This document shows, piece by piece, positions 6,037-6,697 of a stretch of DNA of 6,697 bases; the first letter of the stretch is position 1, and each line of letters begins with the position of its first letter. A program made the position numbers and the translations under genes. Source of the DNA: an uncultured Sutterella sp. (GTDB lineage: Bacteria > Pseudomonadota > Gammaproteobacteria > Burkholderiales > Burkholderiaceae_F); contig CAKQKT010000098.1 in NCBI GenBank assembly GCA_934249275.1, positions 1-6,697 on the forward strand, written 5' to 3'. The notes beneath the pieces were generated by a model. It worked only from the letters and a program-made list of their open reading frames with translations. It was not told where the DNA came from and did no database searches.

Positions 6037-6540
6037 TTACTGCAGGTATTTCGGCGGCCTGCGCTTCGTGATCGCGGTTGCGATGAGAAGCGACAGGAAG
6101 TAGGTGACGGGCCAGAGGAAGCCGCAGAGGACGGCGATGATGTTGAGCTGCGTCTCTTCGACGATGATGCTCTTCATGCCGAGCCAGTTGGTGATGAGGG
6201 CCACAAACGCGCCGCCTTCATACTGGTCGACGGCGGTAATGAAAATCCAGATGATGAGGGAGGCCAAAGTCGCGATGATGGTTGCGGCCGCGCCTCTGGC
6301 GAGAGTCTTGCATCTCATCGCGGCGAAAGCGAAGAGGGCAACATAAAGAATAATGGCGGCAGGATAGGTCAGGGATGACGAGAACCAGCCGGTGTAGTAG
6401 AGGATTCGCTGCCAGCCGACCGCGGTAACCGCGACGGAATAGGCTGTCGCGATGAGCGACAGCGCAACGACAAGGTAGGATCCGATTCTCATGAGACCTG
6501 TCTGCTTGATTTGTTGAATGCCGGGAAGCGTGTCCTGCAT
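6037..6540 (-). CDS. Small four-helix integral membrane protein of unknown function
   Basis: I do not recognise the family. The 167-residue protein has four clear hydrophobic segments, at about 20-42, 56-75, 83-104 and 132-157. It ends in a basic KRRPPKYLQ tail, which suggests a cytoplasmic C-terminus. The short N-terminus (MQDTLPGIQQIKQTG) is polar and not a signal peptide. The loop between helices 3 and 4 is the longest and carries VDQYEGG and IIVEET acidic patches. I chose the ATG at 6538-6540, with AAGG (6551-6554) ten bases upstream. The frame stays open further up to a TTG at 6618, but that adds Arg-rich residues with no ribosome site. An inner ATG at 6492 (MRIGSYLV) is also possible. 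It is a single-gene unit with its own terminator, and neighbouring genes give no hint of its job. Confidence 0.75.
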   Translation of the reverse strand: MQDTLPGIQQIKQTGLMRIGSYLVVALSLIATAYSVAVTAVGWQRILYYTGWFSSSLTYPAAIILYVALFAFAAMRCKTLARGAAATIIATLASLIIWIFITAVDQYEGGAFVALITNWLGMKSIIVEETQLNIIAVLCGFLWPVTYFLSLLIATAITKRRPPKYLQ

Positions 6541-6646
6541 CAGCCCGTCGCCTTGCGGCACAGCGGTTTGAAATGATGAAGGACGCCTGAATCGTATTTT
6601 AGCGGAACGGTCGCGCAATACAGGGCGAACGCTTACACATTTAGAC

Positions 6647-6652
6647 TTGACA
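6647..6652 (+). promoter_or_regulatory. Possible -35 box for a gene to the right of the window
   Basis: A perfect TTGACA on the plus strand. The best downstream -10 choices are CATAAG at a 19-base spacing, or TATAAA at only 12 bases, so the match is poor. A divergent promoter is possible only if a plus-strand gene starts beyond the right edge. Confidence 0.2.
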
Positions 6653-6656
6653 AACG

Positions 6657-6685
6657 ATCATTCCTATAAATCATAAGAATGGCAA
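6657..6685 (-). promoter_or_regulatory. Candidate promoter of the membrane protein gene with a dyad in the spacer
   Basis: On the minus strand TTGCCA (6680-6685, five of six consensus bases) and AATGAT (6657-6662, four of six) are separated by 17 bases. The dyad CATTC-c-TAT-aaatc-ATA-a-GAATG (6659-6681, plus strand) fills the spacer and touches both boxes, the geometry expected of an operator. A start of transcription near 6650 would leave a leader of about 110 bases before the ATG at 6540. Confidence 0.4.
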
Positions 6686-6697
6686 CTATTTAGCTTG

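Noticed and set aside
6541..6618. N-terminal extension of the membrane protein to a TTG start
   Set aside because: No ribosome site precedes the TTG. The added residues are Arg-rich, while the ATG at 6540 has an AAGG at a workable distance.

Overview
This window is about 6.7 kb of GC-rich bacterial chromosome (roughly 58 % GC by eye). It holds five protein genes, all on the minus strand, so transcription runs from right to left. The high GC, the Shine-Dalgarno sites, and the combination of a BrnQ-type carrier, a PPK2 kinase and an M20 hydrolase suggest a proteobacterium. My best guess is a gut betaproteobacterium of the Sutterellaceae type, but this rests on overall impression and no marker gene is present. 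No rRNA, tRNA, CRISPR array, insertion sequence or phage gene was seen.

Layout in the direction of transcription. (1) A small four-helix membrane protein of unknown function (6037-6540) sits behind an AT-rich region at the right edge. That region carries a 23-bp dyad lying exactly between candidate -35 and -10 boxes. The gene ends at a strong intrinsic terminator. (2) An M20-family zinc amidohydrolase of the N-carbamoyl-amino-acid hydrolase/allantoate amidohydrolase group (4636-5916). (3) A PPK2 polyphosphate kinase (3336-4517), 118 bp downstream of the hydrolase and ending at an intrinsic terminator. (4) A 345-bp gene-free region (2991-3335) with the brnQ promoter candidates, repeated TTTTGCAA-like words and several dyads. 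(5) brnQ, a branched-chain amino acid:cation symporter (1650-2990), followed by two tandem hairpins, the second a clear terminator. (6) An unrecognised acidic soluble protein gene (210-1489), broken by a one-base frameshift near base 520 and ending at another hairpin terminator. Bases 1-146 contain no supported gene.

The genes do not form one operon. Four of the five are followed by their own terminator-like hairpin, and only the hydrolase and ppk2 could plausibly be read together. Functionally they are a mix of amino-acid uptake (BrnQ), nitrogen salvage from N-carbamoyl or ureido compounds (hydrolase) and polyphosphate/nucleotide energy metabolism (PPK2). No evident pathway joins them.

I found no convincing new multi-gene system. 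The items most worth a second look are the frameshifted unknown gene, the promoter-spacer dyad at the right edge, and the repeat-rich control region between ppk2 and brnQ.
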